DNA of 6,389 nt from Planctomycetota bacterium (GTDB lineage: Bacteria > Planctomycetota > Phycisphaerae > Phycisphaerales > UBA1924). The translations under genes were made by a program, and so were the position numbers. This document shows positions 1-5,773 of the stretch, piece by piece. Within the stretch, counting starts at the first letter, position 1; every line of letters begins with the position of its first letter. The notes below the pieces were generated by a model that was not told where the DNA came from, made no database searches, and was given only the letters and a program-made list of their open reading frames with translations. The stretch covers positions 1 to 6,389 of the forward strand of contig JAEYUO010000068.1 in assembly GCA_023432465.1 (NCBI GenBank), read 5' to 3'.

Positions 1-569
1 CTGCTCAGCAGCGCGGCCAGTTCCGTGCACGCCCCCACCAGCGCGGGCGCCGGGCTCCCGATCCAGTGCGGCGGCGCGGACAGGGTCACCTCCGCCACAC
101 CCGTCCCCGATTCCCAGATCGCCCCCATGTTCAGCACCATCCGCACCACCCGATCCGTGCGCAGCGCCTCGGCAAGTTGCCGACCCGGATCGATCCCGTT
201 CTGACAGCTCACCACCAGCGGCCCCGCGCTCCCATCCCGCGCCGAAAGCACCGGCGCGATCTCCAAGGCCACATCCGCGATCGCCGTCGTCTTCGTCGTC
301 ACGAACACCGCATCCACCCGGCCGATCGCCCGCAGGTCCGCCACCGTCCGAACCACAATCGGACGCGATGCCCCGTTCAACTCCCCGCGGCACTCCGCCC
401 CGTGTGCAAACAAGTGCCCCGCCCGTGCGGGGTTGCGGCACACCACCACCGTCGGCACAACCCGTCCGAGCAACGCCGCCAGAACCGTGCCGATCGCACC
501 GGCTCCGATAATCGCCACGCGCTCAAACGCAGGAACGGTTCCAACCCCTGTGATCGCATTCTGGCTCAT
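1..569 (-). CDS. panE: 2-dehydropantoate 2-reductase-like protein (ketopantoate reductase family), C-terminal part beyond the window
   Basis: This is the N-terminal ~189 residues of a ketopantoate reductase family protein. The family reduces ketopantoate to pantoate with NADPH in the cytoplasmic pantothenate/CoA pathway. The reading frame stays open from the ATG at 569 to the window edge. A Rossmann nucleotide-binding motif GAGAIG (residues ~22-27) follows a hydrophobic strand. The family's VTTKT segment (lysine at ~103) and a CQNGI motif (~135-139), equivalent to the conserved LQNG with its substrate/cofactor-contacting Asn, come next. Full-length members have ~300 residues, so the helical C-terminal domain with the catalytic lysine is missing because the window ends, not because of visible damage. 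The ATG has a good AAGGTG ribosome site 5 nt upstream. There is an extension of ~17 residues before the first strand. It is divergent from the hemerythrin gene. Paralogues of this family act on other 2-oxo acids, so the substrate is inferred. Confidence 0.85.
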   Translation of the reverse strand, partial: MSQNAITGVGTVPAFERVAIIGAGAIGTVLAALLGRVVPTVVVCRNPARAGHLFAHGAECRGELNGASRPIVVRTVADLRAIGRVDAVFVTTKTTAIADVALEIAPVLSARDGSAGPLVVSCQNGIDPGRQLAEALRTDRVVRMVLNMGAIWESGTGVAEVTLSAPPHWIGSPAPALVGACTELAALLS

Positions 570-596
570 TGATTCACCTTACCGCCATGCTATACT
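569..596 (+). promoter_or_regulatory. Predicted sigma70-type promoter for the hemerythrin-nnrS-pdxH-tpl unit
   Basis: TTGATT (569-574) and TATACT (591-596) are separated by 16 bp, close to the TTGACA/TATAAT consensus with a near-standard spacer. It stands in a clear AT-richer island within a very GC-rich window. Transcription would start near 603-605, giving a leader of about 30 nt before the ATG at 635. The -35 overlaps the start codon of the divergent gene. This is a match to the enterobacterial-type consensus only; the host's own promoter preferences are unknown. Confidence 0.5.
575..580 (-). promoter_or_regulatory. Ribosome binding site of the ketopantoate reductase-like gene
   Basis: On the minus strand this reads AAGGTG and ends 5 nt before the ATG at 569. 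It fixes the start of the divergent gene. It sits inside the spacer of the predicted rightward promoter, so the two divergent units share sequence. Confidence 0.6.
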
Positions 597-603
597 CGAT
601 AAA

Positions 604-621
604 AAGATAGACTACTCTCTT
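604..621 (+). promoter_or_regulatory. 18-bp imperfect dyad over the predicted transcription start, candidate repressor operator
   Basis: The sequence AAGATAG-ACTA-CTCTCTT has two 7-bp arms that match as an inverted repeat at 6 of 7 positions, around a 4-bp centre. It lies 8 bp after the predicted -10, where a bound repressor would block initiation. The genes behind it are of types often controlled by NO-sensing Rrf2 repressors (NsrR). The outer AAGAT/TCTT half-sites recall the AAGAT ends of gammaproteobacterial NsrR sites, although the overall length and centre differ. Assignment to any regulator family is inference. Confidence 0.4.
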
Positions 622-634
622 GAAGCCCCTCCCC

Positions 635-1120
635 ATGACTTCCTCCCCGCCCATCAAGCGACTCCCGCCCCTCCAGCCCCTCTCCAGAGAGCACATGAGC
701 GGGCTCATCCAGGCGCGGAATCTCGCCGCCGCCGCGAACCAGCCCCCCGAGGCTCGCCGCGAAGCGCTCGCACGCTTCCGGGCCGTGTGGGACGACGAAA
801 TCGCCGCCCACTTCCTCGATGAAGAGCGCATGCTCGCCGACCTGCTCTCCCCCGCATCCCTCGCCCGCCTTCACACCGAGCACCGCGCCATTCGTGCGCT
901 GGCTCAGCACGCTATCGCCGAATCCGATCAGGCCTCCCCCGACCCCGAACTCCTTCGCAAGCTCGGCATCGCCCTCCACGATCACATCCGGTGGGAGGAA
1001 CGCGACGCCTTCGGCGAGGCCGAACGCGCTGCCACACCCGCCGACCTCGAACGCCTCGCCTCCGATGCCGCGGCCATCGAGCGCGACCGACCCGGATCAC
1101 GCCCGCGGCTGCGGCTCTGA
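635..1120 (+). CDS. Hemerythrin/HHE cation-binding domain protein, YtfE-like diiron protein
   Basis: This 161-residue soluble protein is predicted to be a four-helix bundle with a non-haem diiron centre. The ligand pattern is directly visible as two HHE half-repeats: His20, His59-x3-Glu63, His83 and His117-x3-Glu121. This is the same H / HxxxE / H / HxxxE order as the diiron site of E. coli YtfE (H84, H129/E133, H160, H204/E208), with somewhat shorter helices and without YtfE's N-terminal ScdA_N domain. Family members bind O2 or NO and are linked to repair of damaged iron centres. The nnrS neighbour 19 bp downstream supports an NO-related role. I chose the ATG at 635, although its ribosome site is poor (GAAG, 622-625). 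An in-frame TTG at 620 would add five residues but overlaps the candidate operator. The C-terminal ~25 residues are Arg/Asp-rich and probably not part of the bundle. Confidence 0.85.
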   Translation: MTSSPPIKRLPPLQPLSREHMSGLIQARNLAAAANQPPEARREALARFRAVWDDEIAAHFLDEERMLADLLSPASLARLHTEHRAIRALAQHAIAESDQASPDPELLRKLGIALHDHIRWEERDAFGEAERAATPADLERLASDAAAIERDRPGSRPRLRL

Positions 1121-1139
1121 AGCAGAAAGGACCGGCACC

Positions 1140-2567
1140 ATGAGCGCGCTCCCCGCAACTTCACCTTCCGCCAGGCGTGGCTGCCCCATGCGAGCCATGC
1201 TCAAGGCGATCGGGCTGGATACCGCCCTCCCGAGCGGCGAACCCCGAACCGTTGAGAAGGGTTTCTTCCTCGCCGCGATCCTCGTCGTCCTCACCGCAGG
1301 CGCATCTTGGGGCGCGGCCCTGCTCTGGCAGATCGGCCTCTCCGGCAAGTTCACCGGCGTGTCGATCCACCACGTCAACGCACACGGTCACGCGCAGGTC
1401 TTCGGTTGGATGCTCCTGTTCGTCATGGGCGCGGGCTACCGCATGTTCCCCCGCTTCTGGAGCGCGCCGCTCGCCTTCCCCCGGCTCGTGCCCCTCGTCC
1501 TCGCCGCAATGATCTCCGGGCTCGCCCTCAGCCTCCTCGCGCCCGTCCTCCCCGCGTCGGGCGCGGCCCCCATCGTGCTCACGCTCATCGGCGGCGGGCT
1601 CGAGCAGCTCGCCATCCTCCTCTTCGCCATCCAGTTGCTCTTCACCTTCGTCCGCGGCCGAACACGCCTCGACCCCGCCACCGCCTTCATCTTCGCCGCC
1701 ATCGCATGGGCGATGGTCATGGCCGAGGCCAATGTCTGGTACACATGGGCAACCCTCGCCGCCGCGGATCGTGGCGAAGTCATCCACATCGTCTCCACCT
1801 ATCAGCCCGCCCTCCGCAGTGTCCAGCTCCGCGGCTTCGGTCTGTTCATCATCCTCGGCGTCTGCCTGCGTGTCCTCCGCGGCCTCTTCGGTCTCCCCGC
1901 GGTGAGCAACCGCCGCGCGTGGATCGCCCTCGCCGTCCTCACCGCCGCCGTCCTGCTCGACTCCATCTCCTTCGTGCTCATGCGACGCACCGGCGACCTC
2001 CGCTGGGCCGGCGCGATGTATCTCGGCTGGGTCCTACTGCCCGTCGGCCTGCTCCCTATCGCACTCCCATGGAAGCTCTGGCGGCCCTTCCCGACGCCGC
2101 ACCGTTCCAACAAGTTCATCCGCGCCGCCTTCGCGTGGCTCGCCATCGCGATGGCCCTCCTCCTGCTCACCCCGCTGTTCCAGAAACTCGCGGGCGTCTA
2201 CTTCAGCCACGCCTACTACGGCGCAACGCGCCACGCCCTCGCCGTCGGCTTCATCTCCATGATGATCGTCGGCATGGCCTCCCGCATCGCCCCCCGCCTC
2301 CGCGGCATCGATGGCCCAAACCTCCCGCCCCTCAACGCGGTCTTCATCCTGCTCAACCTCGGGTGCTTCCTCCGCGTCGCCGTCCAGCCTCTCACCGAGT
2401 TCAACACCGTCTTCTATCCCGTCGTCACCGCCAGCGGCATGATCGAGCTCGCCGCGCTTGCCATCTGGGCCGTGGAAATGGTCCGCATCCTCCGCAGGCC
2501 GGACCCCGGCTCCCCCGCCGCGGCCCACACCGCTCGCTCCGTGCCGCTCCCCGTGCTCGCCCGTTGA
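1140..2567 (+). CDS. nnrS: NnrS family multi-pass membrane protein
   Basis: This 475-residue integral membrane protein has about 12 hydrophobic segments (roughly 42-63, 85-104, 115-137, 144-170, 181-203, 232-250, 260-280, 290-310, 328-350, 365-382, 397-416, 425-450). NnrS proteins contain haem and copper, are induced by nitric oxide and protect against nitrosative stress; their exact reaction is unsettled. Family-type signatures are the His-rich motif HHVNAHGHAQVFGW (77-90, with His77, 78, 82, 84) at the second membrane segment and GATRHALAVGFISMMIVGMA (361-380, with His365). These are likely metal/haem ligands. Residues 1-40 are a hydrophilic N-terminal segment containing GCPM; the C-terminal ~25 residues are Pro/Ala-rich. 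The start has an AAAGGA site (1126-1131) 8 nt upstream and follows the hemerythrin stop by 19 bp, so co-translation is likely. At 475 residues it is longer than the ~400 typical of the family. Confidence 0.8.
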   Translation: MSALPATSPSARRGCPMRAMLKAIGLDTALPSGEPRTVEKGFFLAAILVVLTAGASWGAALLWQIGLSGKFTGVSIHHVNAHGHAQVFGWMLLFVMGAGYRMFPRFWSAPLAFPRLVPLVLAAMISGLALSLLAPVLPASGAAPIVLTLIGGGLEQLAILLFAIQLLFTFVRGRTRLDPATAFIFAAIAWAMVMAEANVWYTWATLAAADRGEVIHIVSTYQPALRSVQLRGFGLFIILGVCLRVLRGLFGLPAVSNRRAWIALAVLTAAVLLDSISFVLMRRTGDLRWAGAMYLGWVLLPVGLLPIALPWKLWRPFPTPHRSNKFIRAAFAWLAIAMALLLLTPLFQKLAGVYFSHAYYGATRHALAVGFISMMIVGMASRIAPRLRGIDGPNLPPLNAVFILLNLGCFLRVAVQPLTEFNTVFYPVVTASGMIELAALAIWAVEMVRILRRPDPGSPAAAHTARSVPLPVLAR

Positions 2568-2598
2568 TTCCCCGTCCGCCCCGACGCGGAGCCTTACG

Positions 2599-3291
2599 AT
2601 GATCACCCTCCCCGATCCACTCGAAGAACTCCGCTCGCGAATGGGTCTCCCCACGCCGCTTCCCGACGGCCCCATGCCCACGCTCGCGGCATGGCTCGAC
2701 GATGCCCTCCGCATCAAGGCTCAGCCAAACCCCAACGCGATGATCCTCGCGACATCTTCTTCAAGCGGGTGTCCCTCCGCCCGCGTCGTGCTCTGCAAAG
2801 CGATCGAAGTCGAGTCCGCTTCCCTCGTCTTCTTCACCAACTACACCAGCCGCAAGGCCTGCGAGATCGATGCCAACCCGCGCGTCGCCTGCGTGTTCCA
2901 CTGGGACCACGCCGGTCGTCAGGCCCGCATCGAGGGTCAGGCCGAGCGCGTCCCCGATGCCGAGAGCGACGAGTACTTCCGCAGCCGCGCGCTGCTCTCG
3001 CGCCTCGGCGCATGGGCAAGCGAGCAGGGCCAACCGCTCGCCCGCCGCGCCGAACTCATCGACCGCGTCCGCGCCACCATGAAGCGCTTCGGCGTTCACC
3101 TGCACCACTTCGCGCTCCCCGCCGCCGCGCCCGAGATCCCCCGCCCGCCGCACTGGGGCGGCTACCGAGTACGCATCGACACCGTCGAGCTCTGGCTCGG
3201 CGGAGGCGGCCGTCTCCACGATCGCGGCATCTGGAAACGCCAGCCCGGCGCATCCCCGCTCGCGTGGACCGCAACCCGCATCCAGCCCTGA
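2599..3291 (+). CDS. pdxH: Pyridoxamine/pyridoxine 5'-phosphate oxidase
   Basis: This FMN enzyme oxidises pyridoxamine or pyridoxine 5'-phosphate to pyridoxal 5'-phosphate with O2, releasing H2O2. The 230 residues cover the whole family length (E. coli 218). Motifs appear in order: PNAMILATSS (45-54), the FMN-binding ARVVLCK (61-67, Lys67 matching the substrate-contacting Lys72 of E. coli), FFTNYTSRKACEI (78-90), HWDHAGRQARIEG (101-113), the phosphate-contacting Tyr126, Arg130 and Ser134 in YFRSRALLSRLGAWASEQ, then PPHWGGYRV (183-191) and RLHDR (205-209, equivalent to Arg197/His199). All key residues are present. The first in-frame ATG after the nnrS stop is 2599, with GGAG (2588-2591) 7 nt upstream. 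It sits 24 bp before a PLP-dependent lyase, which fits local cofactor supply. The usual aromatic after RLHDR is replaced by Gly-Ile-Trp, a minor difference. Confidence 0.93.
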   Translation: MITLPDPLEELRSRMGLPTPLPDGPMPTLAAWLDDALRIKAQPNPNAMILATSSSSGCPSARVVLCKAIEVESASLVFFTNYTSRKACEIDANPRVACVFHWDHAGRQARIEGQAERVPDAESDEYFRSRALLSRLGAWASEQGQPLARRAELIDRVRATMKRFGVHLHHFALPAAAPEIPRPPHWGGYRVRIDTVELWLGGGGRLHDRGIWKRQPGASPLAWTATRIQP

Positions 3292-3315
3292 ACCACCCAC
3301 CAAGGAATCACCGCC

Positions 3316-4749
3316 ATGAACCGCCGATCCTGGGCCGAACCGTACAAGATCAAGATGGTCGAACCTCTCCGCATGACCACCCGCGCCGAGCGCGAGCACG
3401 CGATCGCCGAGGCCGGCTACAACACCTTCCTCCTCCGCAGCCGCGATGTTTACATCGACCTCCTCACCGACTCGGGTGTCTCCGCGATGTCCGACCGTCA
3501 ATGGGCCGGCATGATGCTCGGCGATGAGGCCTACGCCGGAAGCGAAAACTTCTATCACCTCGAAGACGTCGTCCGCCGCTACTACGGCTACACCCACCTC
3601 ATCCCCACGCACCAGGGCCGCGGCGCCGAGCACATGCTCAGCCGCATGTGCATCAAACCCGGCGACATCATCGCCGGCAACATGTACTTCACCACCACCA
3701 AGGCCCACCAGGAACTCGCCGGCGGCCGCTTCGTCGATGTCATCTGCGATGCCGCCCACGACCCCGATGACGAGTCCCCATTCAAGGGCAACCTCGACCT
3801 CGCCAAGCTCTCCGCGCTCATCGACCGCGTCGGCGCAGACCGCATCGCCTACATCTGCCTGCAGATGAACGTGAACATGGCTGGCGGCCAGCCCGTCAGC
3901 CTCGCCAACCTGCAAGAGGTCTCCGCGCTCTGCCGCAAGCACCGCATCCGCATCTTCCTCGATGCCACCCGCGCCGTCGAGAACGCCTACTTCATCAAGC
4001 AGCGCGAGCCCGGCCAGCAGGACCGCTCCATCCCCGAGATCCTCCGCGAGATCTGCTCCTACACCGACGGCTGCACCAACTCCGCCAAGAAGGACTGCCT
4101 CGTCAACATCGGCGGCTTCCTCGCCCTCAACGACGATGAACTCGCCGAAGAGGCCCGCAACATGGTCGTCCTCTACGAAGGCCTCCACACCTACGGCGGC
4201 CTCGCAGGGCGCGACATGGAGGCCATGGCCATCGGCATCGAGGAGTCCGTGCAGTACGACCACATCCGCGCCCGCGTCGGACAGGTCGAGTACCTGGGCA
4301 ACCGCCTCCTCCGCGCCGGCGTGCCCATCGTCCGTCCCATCGGCGGCCACGGCATCTTCCTCAACGCCGCCAAAATGCTCCCCCACATCCCGCGCGAGCA
4401 GTTCCCCTCCCAGGCCCTCGCCGCCGCGCTCTACGTTGAGTCCGGCGTCCGCGCGATGGAACGCGGCGCAGTCTCCGCCGGCCGCGACCCCGACACCGGC
4501 GAGAACATCTTCCCCAGCCTCGAACTCGTCCGGCTCACCATCCCCCGCCGCGTCTACACCCAGGCCCACATGGATGTCACCGCCGAGTCCGTCATCGAGC
4601 TCATGGAAAACGCCCAGTCCGTCGCCGGCCTGAGCTTCACCCACGAACCCAAGTACCTGCGCTTCTTCCAGTCCCGATTCAGGCAGGTCTCGCCAGCCGA
4701 GCGGACGCACACGCCCGCTCGATCAACCCCGCGGCGTCAACCCGCATAG
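3316..4749 (+). CDS. tpl: Tyrosine phenol-lyase (beta-tyrosinase), PLP-dependent
   Basis: This cytoplasmic PLP enzyme splits L-tyrosine into phenol, pyruvate and ammonia. The 477-residue protein aligns almost without gaps to Citrobacter freundii tyrosine phenol-lyase (456 aa), offset +2. Catalytic and cofactor residues are conserved: Tyr73 (Tyr71), Gln100-Gly-Arg102, Thr126 (Thr124), Asn187 (Asn185), Asp216 (Asp214), Arg219 (Arg217), Lys258/Lys259 (the latter the PLP lysine, Lys257), Arg406 (Arg404) and Phe450/Phe451 (Phe448/449). Arg383 in MERG matches Arg381, which recognises the phenol hydroxyl and separates this enzyme from tryptophanase. Differences are Leu290 for active-site Met288 and SAKKD instead of SGKKD at the PLP lysine, the latter as in tryptophanases. 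A ~20-residue basic, Pro-rich tail follows the family's usual end. AAGGA (3302-3306) lies 9 nt before the ATG. It is last in the apparent operon, after pdxH. Confidence 0.9.
   Translation: MNRRSWAEPYKIKMVEPLRMTTRAEREHAIAEAGYNTFLLRSRDVYIDLLTDSGVSAMSDRQWAGMMLGDEAYAGSENFYHLEDVVRRYYGYTHLIPTHQGRGAEHMLSRMCIKPGDIIAGNMYFTTTKAHQELAGGRFVDVICDAAHDPDDESPFKGNLDLAKLSALIDRVGADRIAYICLQMNVNMAGGQPVSLANLQEVSALCRKHRIRIFLDATRAVENAYFIKQREPGQQDRSIPEILREICSYTDGCTNSAKKDCLVNIGGFLALNDDELAEEARNMVVLYEGLHTYGGLAGRDMEAMAIGIEESVQYDHIRARVGQVEYLGNRLLRAGVPIVRPIGGHGIFLNAAKMLPHIPREQFPSQALAAALYVESGVRAMERGAVSAGRDPDTGENIFPSLELVRLTIPRRVYTQAHMDVTAESVIELMENAQSVAGLSFTHEPKYLRFFQSRFRQVSPAERTHTPARSTPRRQPA
4698..4721. other. Stem-loop inside the 3' end of tyrosine phenol-lyase
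   Basis: CGAGCGG (4698-4704) and CCGCTCG (4715-4721) form a perfect 7-bp stem around a 10-nt loop. It lies in the codons of the non-conserved C-terminal tail, 28 bp before the stop. No T tract follows on either strand, so it is not a classical intrinsic terminator. Confidence 0.35.
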
Positions 4750-4760
4750 GACCGAACCGC

Positions 4761-5603
4761 TCACGATTCCTCATCCTCGGCCTCTTCCCCCTGCGAGCCG
4801 TGCGCCGGCTCGCCGAAGATCGCCGTGCCCACGCGCACCATGTTCGCGCCCTCTTCGATCGCGACCTCGTAGTCGCCGGACATCCCCATCGACAGAATGT
4901 TGAACGTCGGCGGGACATCGCCCGACTCGCGGATCTCGTCGAACAGTTCGCGGCAGCGGGCAAAGGTCCCCCGCGAATCCTCCGGATTCTCAGACAGCGG
5001 CGCCATCGTCATCAGCCCCCGCACGCGGAGCTGGATCATCGTCTCGATCTCCCCCACAAGGTGCGGGGCCGCGGCGATCGCACAGCCGAACTTCTGCCTC
5101 TCGCCCGAGCAGTTCACCTGCACCAGCACATCGATCGGCTTCTCCCGCTTCATCCCGATGAGCTGCAGCTCCTCGGCCAGACGCAGCGAATCCACCGAGT
5201 GAATCAGCCGGCAGACATCCACCACCTTGCGGGCCTTGTTCCGCTGCAGGTGGCCGATCATGTGCCAACGCACCGTGCCCGGCATCGCCGGAGTTTGCCA
5301 TTCGCTCTCCGGCCCGATGCCGCCGCCCGCGGCGGGCGCGGGCGGAATCACCCCCGGCACCGTCCGGTGCCGCTGCAGCCACTCATCGATGATCGCCGCC
5401 CGCTGCACAAGCTGCAGCACGCGGTTCTCGCCGAAGTCCGTATGCCCCAGCCGGATCAACTCGCGGATCTGATCCGGCTCGGCGTGCTTGGTCACGGCGA
5501 TGAGCAGCACACGGTCCGCCGCGGTGCCCGCGCGCGATGCCGCCTGCGCGATCCGCTCGCGTACCTCGGTGTAACGATCTTTCAACGACGCAATCGTCGT
5601 CAT
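4761..5603 (-). CDS. yggS: YggS/PLPBP family pyridoxal 5'-phosphate homeostasis protein
   Basis: This is a cytoplasmic alanine-racemase-fold protein that binds PLP without known catalysis and controls the free PLP pool. The 280 residues show the whole family pattern: AVTKH with the PLP lysine Lys39 (E. coli Lys36), FGEN (57-60), WHMIGHLQRNK (113-123), HSVDS (135-139), VQVNCSGERQKFG (161-173), RGLMTMAP (195-202), LSMGMSGDYEVAI (237-249) and MVRVGTAIFG (255-264). Family members are usually ~230 residues. The excess is a Pro/Gly/Ala-rich insertion at about 77-111, between the helix after FGEN and the IGHLQ strand, plus an acidic C-terminal tail. Start choice is between ATG at 5603 and an in-frame TTG at 5609. 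The AGGAGG site (5616-5621) is 12 nt from the ATG but 6 nt from the TTG, so the TTG may be the true start. It converges on tyrosine phenol-lyase with 11 bp between stops. Confidence 0.9.
   Translation of the reverse strand: MTTIASLKDRYTEVRERIAQAASRAGTAADRVLLIAVTKHAEPDQIRELIRLGHTDFGENRVLQLVQRAAIIDEWLQRHRTVPGVIPPAPAAGGGIGPESEWQTPAMPGTVRWHMIGHLQRNKARKVVDVCRLIHSVDSLRLAEELQLIGMKREKPIDVLVQVNCSGERQKFGCAIAAAPHLVGEIETMIQLRVRGLMTMAPLSENPEDSRGTFARCRELFDEIRESGDVPPTFNILSMGMSGDYEVAIEEGANMVRVGTAIFGEPAHGSQGEEAEDEES
4793..4813. terminator. Stem-loop beyond the tyrosine phenol-lyase stop, weak terminator candidate
   Basis: GCGAGCC (4793-4799) and GGCTCGC (4807-4813) form a perfect 7-bp GC-rich stem with a 7-nt loop, 43 nt after the tpl stop and inside the 3' end of the convergent yggS gene. 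There is no following T run. It could slow or end rightward transcription, perhaps with Rho, but in such GC-rich DNA chance stems are common. Confidence 0.25.
5324..5338. repeat. Perfect short inverted repeat inside the yggS insertion
   Basis: CGCCCGC and GCGGGCG are separated by one base. The repeat encodes part of the Ala/Gly-rich stretch of the yggS insertion that most family members lack. With so short a loop it would form an imperfect hairpin or cruciform at most. Confidence 0.45.
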
Positions 5604-5615
5604 GGGCAATGCGGG

Positions 5616-5621
5616 CCTCCT
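5616..5621 (-). promoter_or_regulatory. Ribosome binding site of yggS
   Basis: On the minus strand this reads AGGAGG, the best Shine-Dalgarno match in the window. It lies 6 nt before an in-frame TTG (5609) and 12 nt before the ATG (5603). It therefore argues for TTG initiation and argues against the upstream GTG at 5648. Confidence 0.6.
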
Positions 5622-5662
5622 GCCCTGTCCCCCGCGGGGTGCCGACACAACTTGATCGCACT

Positions 5663-5692
5663 AGCCTAGCCGATGCGCGGCCCCCGTGCCAT
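5663..5692 (-). promoter_or_regulatory. Possible yggS promoter
   Basis: On the minus strand ATGGCA (5692-5687) and TAGGCT (5668-5663) are 18 bp apart, a weak fit to -35 and -10 boxes. A CCCCGCGGGG palindrome (5630-5639) lies between this and the ribosome site in the leader. Only the positions and spacing support the call. Confidence 0.25.
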
Positions 5693-5715
5693 CCCCTCCC
5701 CCCCGGTCGCCGTGC

Positions 5716-5743
5716 TTGTTTCGCGCCTCTGGCGGGCTACGCT
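5716..5743 (+). promoter_or_regulatory. Possible peroxiredoxin promoter
   Basis: TTGTTT (5716-5721) and TACGCT (5738-5743) are separated by 16 bp in the yggS/peroxiredoxin divergent region. A start near 5750 would leave a leader of about 24 nt with the ribosome site. It is a moderate consensus match in GC-rich DNA. Confidence 0.35.
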
Positions 5744-5773
5744 GAAAGCAAACCAACCGCCGAAGGGGAACCC

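Noticed and set aside
569..600. FNR/NnrR-type site (TTGAT-N4-ATCAA) at the TTGATT in front of the hemerythrin gene
   Set aside because: Only the left half-site is present; no ATCAA follows at the required spacing, and the hexamer is better explained as a -35 box.
819..1139. N-terminal extension of NnrS upstream of 1140 in the same frame
   Set aside because: It overlaps the hemerythrin in another frame, is Pro/Ser-rich shadow sequence, and the ATG at 1140 has a well-spaced AAAGGA site.
2458..2598. N-terminal extension of PdxH into the nnrS gene
   Set aside because: PdxH length and motifs are complete from 2599, where a GGAG site is present; the upstream part is a shadow of NnrS.
1307..2602. 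Long Arg/Pro/His-rich plus-strand reading frame over nnrS
   Set aside because: It is the +1-shifted shadow of nnrS in GC-rich DNA; composition is that of a frameshifted reading and it has no domain.
2761..4710. 649-residue minus-strand reading frame opposite pdxH and tyrosine phenol-lyase
   Set aside because: It is an antisense shadow, rich in Gly, Ala, Val, Asp and Glu, produced by GC-biased third positions of two well-supported genes on the other strand.
3316..4749. Tryptophanase as the identity of the beta-eliminating lyase
   Set aside because: Arg383 in MERG, the Thr126 context and the near gap-free alignment with tyrosine phenol-lyase favour the latter, despite the SAKKD motif.
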